The notes under the pieces: model-generated
Told to the model about the DNA's origin: nothing
Database searches by the model: none
Seen by the model: the letters and a program-made list of their open reading frames with translations, nothing else
Assembly (NCBI GenBank): GCA_004102805.1
Contig: SCEG01000025.1
Span: 1-45,218 of the forward strand
From: Muribaculaceae bacterium Isolate-002 (NCI)
GTDB lineage: Bacteria; Bacteroidota; Bacteroidia; Bacteroidales; Muribaculaceae
Reading direction: 5' to 3'
Length of the DNA stretch: 45,218 bases
Shown: piece by piece, positions 16,149-25,319 of the stretch
Numbering within the stretch: the stretch's first letter is position 1
Layout: each line of letters begins with the position of its first letter
Translations under genes and position numbers: made by a program

Positions 16149-17339
16149 ATGGTAAAAATAGGTTCGGTGATGACACCGATAGGTAAAAAAGCGATGTTGC
16201 TTGGCAGCGGAGAACTCGGCAAGGAAGTGGCAATCGAGCTCCAGCGCTATGGTGTGGAAGTGATTGCATGCGACAGATATGCCAATGCCCCCGCCATGCA
16301 GATAGCACACCGCAGCTATGTGTTCAACATGCTTGACGGCGCAGCGCTTCGCGAAGTCATTGAGAAAGAGAAACCCGACCATATCATTCCGGAAGTGGAA
16401 GCCATAGCCACAGATGTGCTTGTAGAGCTTGAAAAAGAGGGATATAATGTCACTCCTACGGCACGCGCCGCACGCCTGACCATGAACCGCGAGGGGATAC
16501 GTCGTCTTGCCGCCGAAGAGCTTGGCATCAAGACCTCGCCCTATAAATTCGCAGAGACAAAAGAGGAATTCGAGCAGGCAATAGAGGAAATAGGCATACC
16601 CTGCGTGGTGAAGCCCATCATGAGTTCATCGGGTCACGGCCAGTCTACGGTAAAGAGCGCCGACCAGGTTGAAGCCGCATGGCGCGAGGCACAGGAAGGC
16701 GGACGTGCAGGTGCCGGACGTGTGATTGTTGAAGGCTTCGTTGATTTTGATTACGAGATTACGTTGCTCACAGTCCGTTCGGTCGCAGGAACAGTGTGCT
16801 GTCCGCCGGTAGGACATATACAGATCAACGGCGACTACCGCTATTCATGGCAGCCGCAGCCAATGAGCGACAAGGCGCTTGAAGCTGCAAAGGAAATCGC
16901 AAAGAAGGTGACTGACGCTCTCGGCGGATACGGTATATTCGGCGTCGAGCTGTTTATCAAGGGTGACGAAGTAATATTTTCAGAGGTATCACCACGTCCG
17001 CACGACACCGGCATGGTGACAATGATATCGCAGGATCTGAGCGAATTCGGACTTCACGCCCGCGCACTGCTCGGTCTCCCCGTCAGCGATGTGAGATTTT
17101 ACGGACCGTCGGCATCACGAGCCATAGTGGTGGAAGGCGACACTGACAAAATAGAGATGTGCAATCTTGACAAAGTGCTTGAGGATCCGGGCGTGCAGCT
17201 CCGCATCTTCGGAAAGCCTGAAATCAAAGGGCACCGCCGCATGGGTGTGATACTTGCCACCGCCGACAGCGTTGAAGATGCCCGCGACAAGGCAGAACGC
17301 GCATACAACAAACTTGAAATAAAGGTATTGCCCAGATAA
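16149..17339 (+). CDS. purT: Formate-dependent phosphoribosylglycinamide formyltransferase
   Basis: PurT makes formyl-GAR from GAR, formate and ATP in de novo purine synthesis, independent of folate. The 396-residue protein has the three-domain ATP-grasp plan: [20 protein letters not shown] (GAR-binding Rossmann part), the ATP-grasp region with [15 protein letters not shown] (about 158-172), and [14 protein letters not shown] (metal and active-site region, about 280-293). It follows rlmB by 74 nt and ends in a hairpin 18 nt after its stop. The length and motifs match the family fully. Confidence 0.96.
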   Translation: MVKIGSVMTPIGKKAMLLGSGELGKEVAIELQRYGVEVIACDRYANAPAMQIAHRSYVFNMLDGAALREVIEKEKPDHIIPEVEAIATDVLVELEKEGYNVTPTARAARLTMNREGIRRLAAEELGIKTSPYKFAETKEEFEQAIEEIGIPCVVKPIMSSSGHGQSTVKSADQVEAAWREAQEGGRAGAGRVIVEGFVDFDYEITLLTVRSVAGTVCCPPVGHIQINGDYRYSWQPQPMSDKALEAAKEIAKKVTDALGGYGIFGVELFIKGDEVIFSEVSPRPHDTGMVTMISQDLSEFGLHARALLGLPVSDVRFYGPSASRAIVVEGDTDKIEMCNLDKVLEDPGVQLRIFGKPEIKGHRRMGVILATADSVEDARDKAERAYNKLEIKVLPR

Positions 17340-17357
17340 TATCCCCCACCCTGAATA

Positions 17358-17393
17358 AAATGGTGCGGTGACAACCATATCGCCGCACCATTT
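17358..17393 (+). terminator. Hairpin terminator after purT
   Basis: AAATGGTGCGG (17358-17368) and CCGCACCATTT (17383-17393) are perfect reverse complements with a 14-nt loop, starting 18 nt after the purT stop. The downstream end reads TTTATATT, a moderate T tract. Confidence 0.75.
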
Positions 17394-17417
17394 ATATTAC
17401 ACAACAAACCTACATAA

Positions 17418-17821
17418 AAGGATGCCTACAAATTTATTGCGCAGGTAAGGGAATGCCTTGACAATGAAGATTACACCGGAGCTGACAAGGCAAATCTCAA
17501 CATACAGGGCAACGGCAGTGAAATATATATGCCGCTGGGACAGATAGTCATGGATTTTGAGTTTCGCGAGGGGACAAACACGAGCGACTATCGCCGCACG
17601 CTTAATATCATACAGCCGACGTCAGTTTCCGGCGCGGCGATACGGAATTCACGCGACAGTATTTTGTGTCAGCGCCAGACTCTGTAATAGTGATACGCCT
17701 TTCGGCCTCAGGCAATGACAAAATAAACGGACGCATACGCCTCAACAGCCAGCTTCCTCACGCCACGAGCGCGAGCGGCGGAGCTATTGTGAGCGACTGC
17801 TACGCAGCTTACAATTGTTAA
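17418..17821 (+). pseudogene. Frameshifted remnant of a GH95-type alpha-fucosidase N-terminal domain
   Basis: No intact gene lies in 17340-17905, but reading two frames in turn gives continuous protein. From 17418 one frame reads KFIAQVRECLD, then EIYMPLGQIVMDFEF and SDYRRTLNII. Near 17635 the sense moves by one frame to DTEFTRQYFVSAPDSVIVIR and LNSQLPHATS, ending at TAA 17819-17821. The order (helix with repeated hydrophobics, Y-x-PLG-x-hydrophobic-x-DF, YRR-x-L, F-x-R-x-YF-x-S-x-PD-x-VIVIRL) is that of the GH95 / Glyco_hyd_65N_2 N-terminal beta-sandwich. The first exported residues and the whole catalytic domain are missing. It is a decayed fragment beside dnaG. Family assignment is by eye from motif order. 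Confidence 0.65.
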
Positions 17822-17868
17822 TACGGTTTAAATTCAAACACTCTCTAAAACTAAACATACTCTTAATT

Positions 17869-17898
17869 TTTGGAATAGGCAATAATTGAGTAACTTTG
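17869..17898 (+). promoter_or_regulatory. dnaG promoter
   Basis: TTTG (17869-17872), 18 nt, TAACTTTG (17891-17898) fits the Bacteroidota promoter. The -7 box ends only 7 nt before the ATG at 17906, so the transcript would start at or within a base or two of the start codon (leaderless or nearly so) unless another promoter is used. Confidence 0.5.
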
Positions 17899-17905
17899 CA
17901 GGAGT

Positions 17906-20149
17906 ATGGGAAGAATTGACCGGGAAACAGTACAGAAGATACTTGACACTGCCGACATTGTCGACGTGGTGAGCGATTTCGTCACGTTGAAACGCCGCGG
18001 TGCCAACTATATCGGTCTGTGTCCGTTTCACAACGAACGCACACCTTCATTTTCGGTATCGAAGTCAAAGGGAATATGCAAATGCTTCAGTTGCGGAAAA
18101 GGAGGAAGTCCGGTCAACTTCATAATGGAGCATGAGAAGATGTCGTTTAACGAGGCGCTCCGTTATCTTGCCAAGAAATACAATATTGAAATCAAGGAGA
18201 GAGAACTGAGCGACAGCGAGCGCGAGGAGGAATCTGACAGAGAAAACATGTTCAATGTCAACGAATTTGCCCTCAGCCACTTCGAAAACAATCTCTCAAA
18301 CACCGATGAAGGCCGCGACATCGGCTACAGCTATTTCCGCGAACGAGGCATCAGCGACACGGCCATAAAGCGTTTCAGACTCGGATACTCCATCGAAAGA
18401 GGCAATGAACTGCTCCGGCAGGCCAGGGAACGCGGATATAACGAAAAATATCTGATTGATACCGGGCTCGTGGTGCGCCGCGACGACGGCACTCTTTATG
18501 ACCGCTTCAAGGGTCGTGTCATCTATCCGGTGCATACCATCTCGGGAAAGGTGGTGGCATTCGGAGGCCGCACGCTGCGCAACGACAAGAAGATGGCGAA
18601 GTATGTCAATTCGCCGGAGTCGGTAATATATTCCAAAAGCCGCGAGCTCTATGGCCTCTATCAGGCCAAGAAATCGATAAGCGAGAAAGACAAATGCATA
18701 CTCGTGGAGGGCTACATGGACGTAATATCCATGAGCCAGAGCGGCATAGAGAACGTCGTGGCCTCATCAGGCACATCCCTGACACAGGGACAGATAAGGC
18801 TTATACACCGGTTTACGAGCAATGTCACACTTATATATGACTCCGACCCTGCGGGCATAAAGGCATCGCTTCGAGGCATCGACATGCTTCTCGCCGAGGG
18901 TCTCAACATGAAAGTGGTGCTTCTTCCTGACGGCGATGACCCGGACTCGTTCGCGCAGAGCCATTCGGCAACGGAAGTTGAAGAGTATATAGCTGCCCAC
19001 GAAACAGATTTTATCCGTTTCAAGACCGACATATTGCTGAAAGACGCCGCCAACGACCCTATAGCCCGCTCAAAGGCCATATCAGATATCGTAAGGTCGA
19101 TATCGGTAATTCCCGATGATATAGTAAGATCGCTCTATGTCAAAGAATGCAGCCGCACGCTTGACATAGACGAGAAGGTGCTGTTGCTCCAGATAAAAAA
19201 GAACATAACCGAACGCGCCGAGCAACTCGCTCAGCAAAACATGCGTGACAAAGCGCGGGCATCACTCGGAGAAACCGCCACTGAAGCCACTGCGCAGCCA
19301 CAAAGCCCCGAGACTGCTGCAGGCGCCGACAGGCAAACACCACAGCAGGCTACTGCTGACGCCGCTTACGCTAATCCCGCGTTCATGCAATCCGACCGCA
19401 GCCGGGCTGCTACGCTGACACCGTTTGAATATGATATAGCGCGATATATAGTGCGCTACGGCATGGTGGAACTGCCGACAATCGACGATGACAACCAGCC
19501 GGCAAATATCCGGGTAATCGACTATATAATGCAGGAATTTGCATTTGACAACATATCGTTTTCCAACCCGATCTACAACCGGCTTGTCAAGGAATGCCGC
19601 GAACTGATCGACACTGACTGGGAGAGCGACAGAGCCGCAGCTGAAGAACACTCGCTGCAACAGCGCCAGGAGCAATGGGACAAGGGGACGGAAGAGATAC
19701 GCCGCACGGCAATAAACCTCGACCAGATAACACAGAAAGAAAGAATGCTGCTTGAGGAAATAGACGCCGGGCATTACAGCCGTCTCGACCAGCACACGGA
19801 GATGTTTTTCATACGCCGTCTCACTTCATCGCCTGACGACGAGGTGCGCCGCGAAGTCACACGTATGGCATCGTCGAAACACAAGCTGAGCAAAGTGCAT
19901 TCGAAGTACGCCCACGTGGAGTCGGAGCGCGAGCGTCTTGACGAACTGTTGCCACGCGCAATATATGCTCTGAAAGATGCCATGCTGCAATGCGACATAC
20001 GCAGCAAGCGCGACCAGCTGAAACAGATATCGGCGAGCGGCGATATGGAGCGGATAAGACAGATCATGCTTGAACTCGCGTCGCTCGACAGTCTGAGACG
20101 TGACTACGCCCAGAAGCTCGGCGACAGAGTGATACTTCCGAAAAAATGA
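17906..20149 (+). CDS. dnaG: DNA primase
   Basis: DnaG lays RNA primers at the replication fork. The N-terminal CHC2 zinc finger is intact: Cys39, His42, Cys60, Cys63 (CPFH and CFSC). The TOPRIM catalytic core follows with ILVEGYMDVISM near residue 272 and LIYDSDPAGIKAS near 311. After about residue 430 there is a low-complexity Ala/Gln/Thr linker (about 450-500), then a helical C-terminal region that should bind DnaB. At 747 residues it is longer than E. coli DnaG (581), mainly through the linker and the Glu/Arg-rich C-terminal part. The replicative helicase dnaB is 13 kb away on the other strand. Confidence 0.96.
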   Translation: MGRIDRETVQKILDTADIVDVVSDFVTLKRRGANYIGLCPFHNERTPSFSVSKSKGICKCFSCGKGGSPVNFIMEHEKMSFNEALRYLAKKYNIEIKERELSDSEREEESDRENMFNVNEFALSHFENNLSNTDEGRDIGYSYFRERGISDTAIKRFRLGYSIERGNELLRQARERGYNEKYLIDTGLVVRRDDGTLYDRFKGRVIYPVHTISGKVVAFGGRTLRNDKKMAKYVNSPESVIYSKSRELYGLYQAKKSISEKDKCILVEGYMDVISMSQSGIENVVASSGTSLTQGQIRLIHRFTSNVTLIYDSDPAGIKASLRGIDMLLAEGLNMKVVLLPDGDDPDSFAQSHSATEVEEYIAAHETDFIRFKTDILLKDAANDPIARSKAISDIVRSISVIPDDIVRSLYVKECSRTLDIDEKVLLLQIKKNITERAEQLAQQNMRDKARASLGETATEATAQPQSPETAAGADRQTPQQATADAAYANPAFMQSDRSRAATLTPFEYDIARYIVRYGMVELPTIDDDNQPANIRVIDYIMQEFAFDNISFSNPIYNRLVKECRELIDTDWESDRAAAEEHSLQQRQEQWDKGTEEIRRTAINLDQITQKERMLLEEIDAGHYSRLDQHTEMFFIRRLTSSPDDEVRREVTRMASSKHKLSKVHSKYAHVESERERLDELLPRAIYALKDAMLQCDIRSKRDQLKQISASGDMERIRQIMLELASLDSLRRDYAQKLGDRVILPKK

Positions 20150-20251
20150 CAACCGGACAATGTAACAGCAAGAATATACTAAAACCCGTAATTGTACGTT
20201 AGTAAACAAGAGGGAGAGCAACCGCAAACAGTATCCCCCTCCCACAGTCAG

Positions 20252-21271
20252 ATGAATCTACGCAAACTCATATCAGGCATATTACTCACCGCCGCAGGCA
20301 TAGCGATGTCGGCGCAGGACGGGTCGATTGCCTACGAATTTCTCAACACCACCTCATCGACACGCATCTATGGTCTCGGAGGCATCAACATAACCACCAT
20401 TGACGGTTTTCTCGGCTCTGCCGACCAGAACCCCGGACTGCTCGGAGGAGAGATGGACAATCAGCTTTTAGTCAACTATATGCGATATCTCGGCGACTCA
20501 AATTTCGCCGGCATCCGTTATGCCCGCGCCGCCGGGGAATACGGGGCATGGGCCGTCGGAATACAGTATTACGGCTACGGGGCGATAAAAGGAGCCGACG
20601 AAAACGGCATACTCACCGGAGAGTTCTCGCCGAAGGACGTGTCGTTCAGCGGCACATACGCCCACGATATCACCGACCGACTGCGCGGTGGCGCCACACT
20701 GAAGATGATATACAGCGGCTACGAACAGTATTCGGCATTTGCCGTGGCCACCGACCTCGGCATCAACTATTACGACGAGGAGCGCGACCTGTCGCTGTCG
20801 TTTGTCGCAGCCAATCTCGGAGGTCAGGTGAAACGTTTCCGCGACAGATATGACCGTCTGCCGTTTGACCTGCGTCTTGGCTGGTCGCAGAGTTTCGGCA
20901 CGCTGCCGATACGGTTCTCAATAACGGCCTGGAACCTCACAAAGTGGCATCTGCCCTACTACGACCCGGGCGACGGCACCGCACAGACAGAACCTACCGA
21001 GAAAGACTCCTTCAGTTCCAACCTGTTCAGACACCTGATATTCGGAGCCGACTTCACCCCTTCCGACAAATTTTACGTCACTCTCGCCTACAATTACAAG
21101 ACACGCACTGACATGAGCACATATTCCCGCAGTTTCCTTTCGGGATTTTCGCTCGGGGCCGGTCTCAATGTCGACAAATTCGGCATAGGTCTTGCGTTCG
21201 CGCAACCGCATACAGGCGCCACGACATTTATGGTCAACCTGCGTCTTGACATCAACGATTTCATCTATTGA
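20252..21271 (+). CDS. porQ: Type IX secretion system protein PorQ
   Basis: PorQ is an outer-membrane beta-barrel of the T9SS attachment complex, related to the PorV/FadL fold, needed in P. gingivalis for attaching cargo to the surface. The 339-residue protein has a signal peptide (about 1-22, ending AMSAQ), then the family opening YEFLNTTSSTRIYGLGG and QNPGLLG, and many alternating strands such as YGAWAVGIQYYGYG ending in an aromatic residue (IY), as barrels do. The start at 20252 is preferred over the frame opening at 20192, which would put 20 polar residues before the signal peptide. The gene is followed at once by cmk and ispH, the order I know for PorQ in Porphyromonas. DUF4835 elsewhere in this window is a second T9SS-linked protein. 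Confidence 0.88.
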   Translation: MNLRKLISGILLTAAGIAMSAQDGSIAYEFLNTTSSTRIYGLGGINITTIDGFLGSADQNPGLLGGEMDNQLLVNYMRYLGDSNFAGIRYARAAGEYGAWAVGIQYYGYGAIKGADENGILTGEFSPKDVSFSGTYAHDITDRLRGGATLKMIYSGYEQYSAFAVATDLGINYYDEERDLSLSFVAANLGGQVKRFRDRYDRLPFDLRLGWSQSFGTLPIRFSITAWNLTKWHLPYYDPGDGTAQTEPTEKDSFSSNLFRHLIFGADFTPSDKFYVTLAYNYKTRTDMSTYSRSFLSGFSLGAGLNVDKFGIGLAFAQPHTGATTFMVNLRLDINDFIY

Positions 21272-21279
21272 CACTAAAT

Positions 21280-21978
21280 ATGGACAACAATAAAAAAATC
21301 ATAATCGCCATCGACGGTTTTTCCTCATCAGGAAAAAGCACAATGGCAAAAGAGCTTGCCCGCCGCATCGGCTACAGATATATCGACTCAGGCGCCATGT
21401 ATCGCGCCGTAACCCTTTATGCGCTCGAACATGGAATGATACTTGACGGCGGGAACGTAGACACCACGGCATTAACTGCGGCTTTAGATGATATCAGGAT
21501 TGATTTCCAGCCCTGCGCCGACGGGCAGCACACACTGCTCAACGGCCGCGATGTGGAGAAGGAAATCCGCTCGCTTCGGGTATCGTCAAGTGTGTCGCCC
21601 GTCGCAGTCATACCGGCAGTGCGCCACGCTCTGGTGGCACAGCAGCAGGCATTCGGCAAAGAACGCGGCATCGTGATGGACGGACGCGACATAGGCACCA
21701 CCGTATTTCCCGACGCCGAACTGAAGATATATGTCAACGCCCCTGCCGAGACACGTGCCCGCCGCAGATGGCTCGAACTGCAACAGAAAGGTGACACAGA
21801 CACGACCTACGAACAGGTGCTTGAAAATGTCGTGTCGCGCGACCATATCGACATGACCCGCGAAGAAAGTCCGCTGCGCCGCGCCGACGATGCCGTCGAC
21901 CTTGACAATTCCGACATGAGCATCGAGCAACAGAATGCATGGCTCATCGACCAATACAACCGTGTGGCCGGCGCATAA
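21280..21978 (+). CDS. cmk: Cytidylate kinase
   Basis: The enzyme phosphorylates CMP and dCMP with ATP. The 232-residue protein shows the P-loop FSSSGKSTMAKELA (near residues 13-26), YIDSGAMYRAVTLYA (CMP-binding), and VMDGRDIGTTVFPDAELKIYV (split: GRDIGTTVFPDA near 135-146), ending in a lid with ARRRW. The start ATG at 21280 lies 8 nt after the porQ stop. A TTG overlapping that stop would add four residues and is less likely. Tight spacing on both sides suggests a porQ-cmk-ispH operon. Confidence 0.95.
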   Translation: MDNNKKIIIAIDGFSSSGKSTMAKELARRIGYRYIDSGAMYRAVTLYALEHGMILDGGNVDTTALTAALDDIRIDFQPCADGQHTLLNGRDVEKEIRSLRVSSSVSPVAVIPAVRHALVAQQQAFGKERGIVMDGRDIGTTVFPDAELKIYVNAPAETRARRRWLELQQKGDTDTTYEQVLENVVSRDHIDMTREESPLRRADDAVDLDNSDMSIEQQNAWLIDQYNRVAGA

Positions 21979-22008
21979 CGGCGTCGCCGCGCATACATAG
22001 TCAGCAGC

Positions 22009-22896
22009 ATGAATGACACAGTAACGATAGAAATCGACGAAGGCTCGGGATTTTGTTTCGGAGTCGTTACCGCAATAGACAAAGCGGAGGCCGCGTTGTC
22101 GCAAGATGCAGAGCTATACTGCCTTGGTGACATCGTGCACAACAGCGACGAAGTGAAACGTCTGGCCGACAAAGGCATGACGACAATTACGCATGACGAT
22201 CTCGAGAACTTGCATGATGTGAGAGTGTTGCTGCGCGCGCACGGCGAACCGCCGTCGACCTACGCTGTGGCCCGCCGAAACGGCATCAGCATAATCGATG
22301 CAACCTGCCCGGTCGTGCTCCGACTGCAGCGGCGCATAAAGGAAAGCTACCGCGAGGGAGTTGCTGCCGGACGTCAGATAGTGATATACGGAAAGCCGGG
22401 ACATGCCGAGGTAAACGGTCTGGTAGGTCAGACCGACGGCAATGCCATTGTGGTGCAGGGAGTAGCAGACCTTGACAAGATAGATTTCAGCCGAGATGTG
22501 GATCTGTATTCTCAGACCACGATGTCGCTGTCGGGATTTAAGGATATGATTTCAGAGATAGCGCAGCGCATGACCCCTGACGCCACATTCCGCAGTTTCG
22601 ACACGATATGCCGCCAGGTAGCCAACCGTGTCGACTCGCTGCGACGGTTTGCGGCGGAGCATGACCTTGTGTTGTTCGTATCGGGTAAAAAAAGCAGCAA
22701 CGGGAAATTTCTCTATTCGGAATGCCTCGGCGTGAACAAGTCTACGCGTCTGATAAGCGACGAAAACGACATCGAGGCAGGGTGGCTCGACGGAGTGAGA
22801 CGCATAGGCATCTGCGGGGCGACCTCTACCCCGCGATGGCTGATGGAAAGAGTCAGGGAACATGTAGGCTCCATGCTCGAACATGATGCCTGCTGA
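22009..22896 (+). CDS. ispH: 4-hydroxy-3-methylbut-2-enyl diphosphate reductase
   Basis: IspH is the last enzyme of the MEP isoprenoid route and makes IPP and DMAPP with a 4Fe-4S cluster. The three cluster cysteines are visible in GFCFGV (near residue 13), DATCPVV (near 98) and DTICRQVANR (near 200). The conserved His motifs VHNSDEV and AHGEPP and the C-terminal GATSTPRWL are also present. The 295-residue length fits. It lies 30 nt after cmk. Together with ispE at 34511 it shows that this organism uses the MEP pathway. Confidence 0.96.
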   Translation: MNDTVTIEIDEGSGFCFGVVTAIDKAEAALSQDAELYCLGDIVHNSDEVKRLADKGMTTITHDDLENLHDVRVLLRAHGEPPSTYAVARRNGISIIDATCPVVLRLQRRIKESYREGVAAGRQIVIYGKPGHAEVNGLVGQTDGNAIVVQGVADLDKIDFSRDVDLYSQTTMSLSGFKDMISEIAQRMTPDATFRSFDTICRQVANRVDSLRRFAAEHDLVLFVSGKKSSNGKFLYSECLGVNKSTRLISDENDIEAGWLDGVRRIGICGATSTPRWLMERVREHVGSMLEHDAC

Positions 22897-22935
22897 AAGT
22901 GTTATTCACCAAAGTGACCTACAGCAGATAGAACG

Positions 22936-23325
22936 ATGAAAAAATACCATTGCAAATTCATAATTACAGCCGCTCTATGCGCCGCTATAATACCTGCCGC
23001 ATCATGCGGAGGAGAAAAGAATAAACCTGACGAGATCGTGCAGGAGATGCCTGCCGACGACAGTTATATCTATGACCACCTCGACAAAATTGTCAACCAA
23101 TACGGCAATCTGCTCATGACCACACCGATTGAGGGGAAAGAGATGGAGGAGTTGCTGATGGACATAAACAGCCGCTGCCAGATGCTCGCCGAACAGGGTG
23201 ACACGCTGAAAGCCCTCTACTTCCACCACGCGATAGAGCATAACGTGCGCCAACGCGACAGCGTGCGCGCCGACCGTATCTTCGGACGCTGTCCTTACAC
23301 CGCTTTCAATCCGGAAAGAGACTGA
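22936..23325 (+). CDS. Small predicted lipoprotein of unknown function
   Basis: The 129-residue product starts with a lipoprotein signal peptide, MKKYHCKF then a hydrophobic run and the lipobox PAASC with the acylated Cys near residue 24, followed by GGEKNKPDE. The mature part is hydrophilic and mostly helical, with Asp/Glu/Arg-rich turns (ADDSYIYDHLDKIVNQYG; MEELLMDINSRCQMLAEQGD). No family is recognised. It follows ispH by 40 nt in the same direction and precedes the A/T-rich DUF3943 gene. Confidence 0.7.
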   Translation: MKKYHCKFIITAALCAAIIPAASCGGEKNKPDEIVQEMPADDSYIYDHLDKIVNQYGNLLMTTPIEGKEMEELLMDINSRCQMLAEQGDTLKALYFHHAIEHNVRQRDSVRADRIFGRCPYTAFNPERD

Positions 23326-23385
23326 CCATGATAGGAAGAGAATTGCAAATATCTCATTGCAAAAAATCAAATAAAACAGTATTCC

Positions 23386-25008
23386 ATGCTATCATACATT
23401 AGAATTAAATATGTATTCCTGTCTTTTCAATTAGTGATGACTGTAGTCGCAGGTTATTCACAAACTCCCGCAGTTACGGATTCTTGTCACTTTAGCAGTA
23501 ATCATTTTTTTTCAGCTGTTTTAAAAAATGAATGTGCCTCTTATAGGCATACTGTTTCGCCCCCGGTTTTACCGGACAGTACAGATATTTGTATTCATGA
23601 GCGAAAAGCTTTTTGGCGGGCCGGAGCGGAGACGGTTGGCTTCAATATAGGTCTATGGGCATTTGACCGATATGTGTTGAAAGGGCATTATGCGTATATT
23701 TCATGGAATACAATCAAAGAGAATTTCAGACATGGTTTTGAATGGGATGACGACCACCTGCATACCAATATGTTCGACCATCCTTATAATGGTTCGATAT
23801 TTTTTAATGCCGGTCGTTCCAATGGCTTTAATTTCTGGCAATCTGAACTTTTTGCTATTGGGGGAAGCGCCATGTGGGAAATGTTTATGGAAAGAGAATA
23901 CCCTTCAACCAATGACATTATTGCCACTCCAATAGGTGGTGCAGCCCTCGGTGAGGTGCTTTATCGCACATCAGACCTTATCCTTGACGATCGAAGCAGC
24001 GGTGGAGAACGTTTCGGACGTGAGTTTGCGGCGTTCCTTGTAGATCCCATGAAAGGAATAAACCGAGTTATTACCGGAGCAGCATGGAAGAAACGTACTA
24101 CATCAGGAAGAAGATTCGGAATCCCGCCTATCAGTGTGGAATTGTCCTTAGGCGGTAAATTTCTCTCTCTTATTGAAAATGATGAAGGAAGCCGTGCCGG
24201 CGCAGTTGCGGAAATCAATATCGAATATGGTGACAAATTTGCGGAAACAACAAAAGCTCCTTACGATTACTTCTCGTTTCTTATGGAACTCCAAGGCATC
24301 AAGTCTCAGCCCTTGTTGAGCAGAGTGGAAATTATGGGACGTCTTCTGTCAAAAGAAATACTTGACAAAAAGAATGTCAATCTGAATATAGGCTTATATC
24401 AGCATTTTGATTATTTCGATTCGGACACTATAAGACCGGAAAGAAATGCCTTGTATTTCCCTTGTTCTGTGCCATACAAAATGGGGACACCGGCATCTAT
24501 CGGAGGTGGAACTATGATAAAATACACTCAATCAAAGCTGATGTCATTAGACGGTTATGTGCATCTTAATGGCGTAATTCTTGCAGGAGTGCTGACCGAC
24601 TTCTATCGAGATTATCACCGGAATTATAATTGGGGCTCCGGATTTTCAGTTAAGGCTGGGTTGAACTGGGCAATGTCTGACGACAGAATATCTGTAAGAG
24701 TAGCCAATCAATATTACCGAATATATACTTGGAACGGATATGATATCAACTATGATTGGTCTTTGACTCCGGAAGGAAAACCGGTAGATGTGCAGGGAGA
24801 CGCTTCGCATTCATCTTTCAATCATCTTGAAGCATCAGTCAGCTACCGCTTATGGAAACGCCTCTATCTTACCGGGGGCATTGACTACTATTCAAGAAGC
24901 ACAGAATACGACGATATGTCAATCAGGATGAATAACACAATAATAAGCAGTCCAATCGTGCACAGCAAGCAATTTGGTATTCATTTAATGATCACATATA
25001 AACTATAG
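23386..25008 (+). CDS. DUF3943 domain-containing exported protein
   Basis: A signal peptide covers about residues 1-25 (LSFQLVMTVVAGYSQ). The middle carries the DUF3943 motifs: HGFEWDDDHLHTNMFDHPYN, FNAGRSNGFNFWQSE, and EREYPSTNDIIATPIGGAALGE (each near residues 110-190). The C-terminal half alternates aromatic and polar residues like an outer-membrane beta-barrel (YRIYTWNGYDINYDW; ending MITYKL). The function is unknown; the PNDI/GGAALGE part recalls a fold also seen in phospholipid-linked enzymes, without clear catalytic residues. The gene is clearly A/T-richer in third positions than its neighbours, which suggests later arrival. Two hairpins follow it. Confidence 0.82.
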   Translation: MLSYIRIKYVFLSFQLVMTVVAGYSQTPAVTDSCHFSSNHFFSAVLKNECASYRHTVSPPVLPDSTDICIHERKAFWRAGAETVGFNIGLWAFDRYVLKGHYAYISWNTIKENFRHGFEWDDDHLHTNMFDHPYNGSIFFNAGRSNGFNFWQSELFAIGGSAMWEMFMEREYPSTNDIIATPIGGAALGEVLYRTSDLILDDRSSGGERFGREFAAFLVDPMKGINRVITGAAWKKRTTSGRRFGIPPISVELSLGGKFLSLIENDEGSRAGAVAEINIEYGDKFAETTKAPYDYFSFLMELQGIKSQPLLSRVEIMGRLLSKEILDKKNVNLNIGLYQHFDYFDSDTIRPERNALYFPCSVPYKMGTPASIGGGTMIKYTQSKLMSLDGYVHLNGVILAGVLTDFYRDYHRNYNWGSGFSVKAGLNWAMSDDRISVRVANQYYRIYTWNGYDINYDWSLTPEGKPVDVQGDASHSSFNHLEASVSYRLWKRLYLTGGIDYYSRSTEYDDMSIRMNNTIISSPIVHSKQFGIHLMITYKL

Positions 25009-25116
25009 CTCTCTATCTTCTTTTTTTGATAGTGGTTACTATAGTTAAAAAAACAATTTCAGTGGCTCAGGCCGAAATAACAGTACATGGCAATATAATA
25101 ATTCCAGGCTTTGCCT

Positions 25117-25174
25117 TGAGGGTGTTGCGTCCCTACATTTTGGCTGCATTCCTCTGAGTTCTGCAACACCCTCA
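25117..25174. repeat. 12-bp perfect inverted repeat with a 34-nt loop
   Basis: TGAGGGTGTTGC (25117-25128) and GCAACACCCTCA (25163-25174) are exact reverse complements. It lies 109 nt after the DUF3943 gene and 146 nt before the end of rprY, so it sits in the 311-nt convergent spacer 25009-25319. The large loop and lack of a T tract make it a weak terminator; it may be a small repeat element. Confidence 0.5.
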
Positions 25175-25243
25175 CAGCAATATTGAACTGAGACTGTGAT
25201 ATGAACGGCAATTCAGGCTTGAACCAAACAAACTATCTTACAG

Positions 25244-25289
25244 ACAGGAGCCATCAACGACATTTATCATGCCGTCAGATGGCTCCTGT
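25244..25289 (-). terminator. Hairpin after rprY
   Basis: ACAGGAGCCATC (25244-25255) and GATGGCTCCTGT (25278-25289) form a 12-bp perfect stem with a 22-nt loop. On the minus strand it begins 31 nt after the rprY stop and is the likely end of the rprXY transcript. Confidence 0.65.
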
Positions 25290-25319
25290 ATCAATTTACT
25301 GTGCCGGAGGCGAGATCAA

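Noticed and set aside
17340..17905. An intact gene or small RNA in the spacer between purT and dnaG
   Set aside because: No frame is open for its length; the coding signal switches frame once, so I call a pseudogene remnant.
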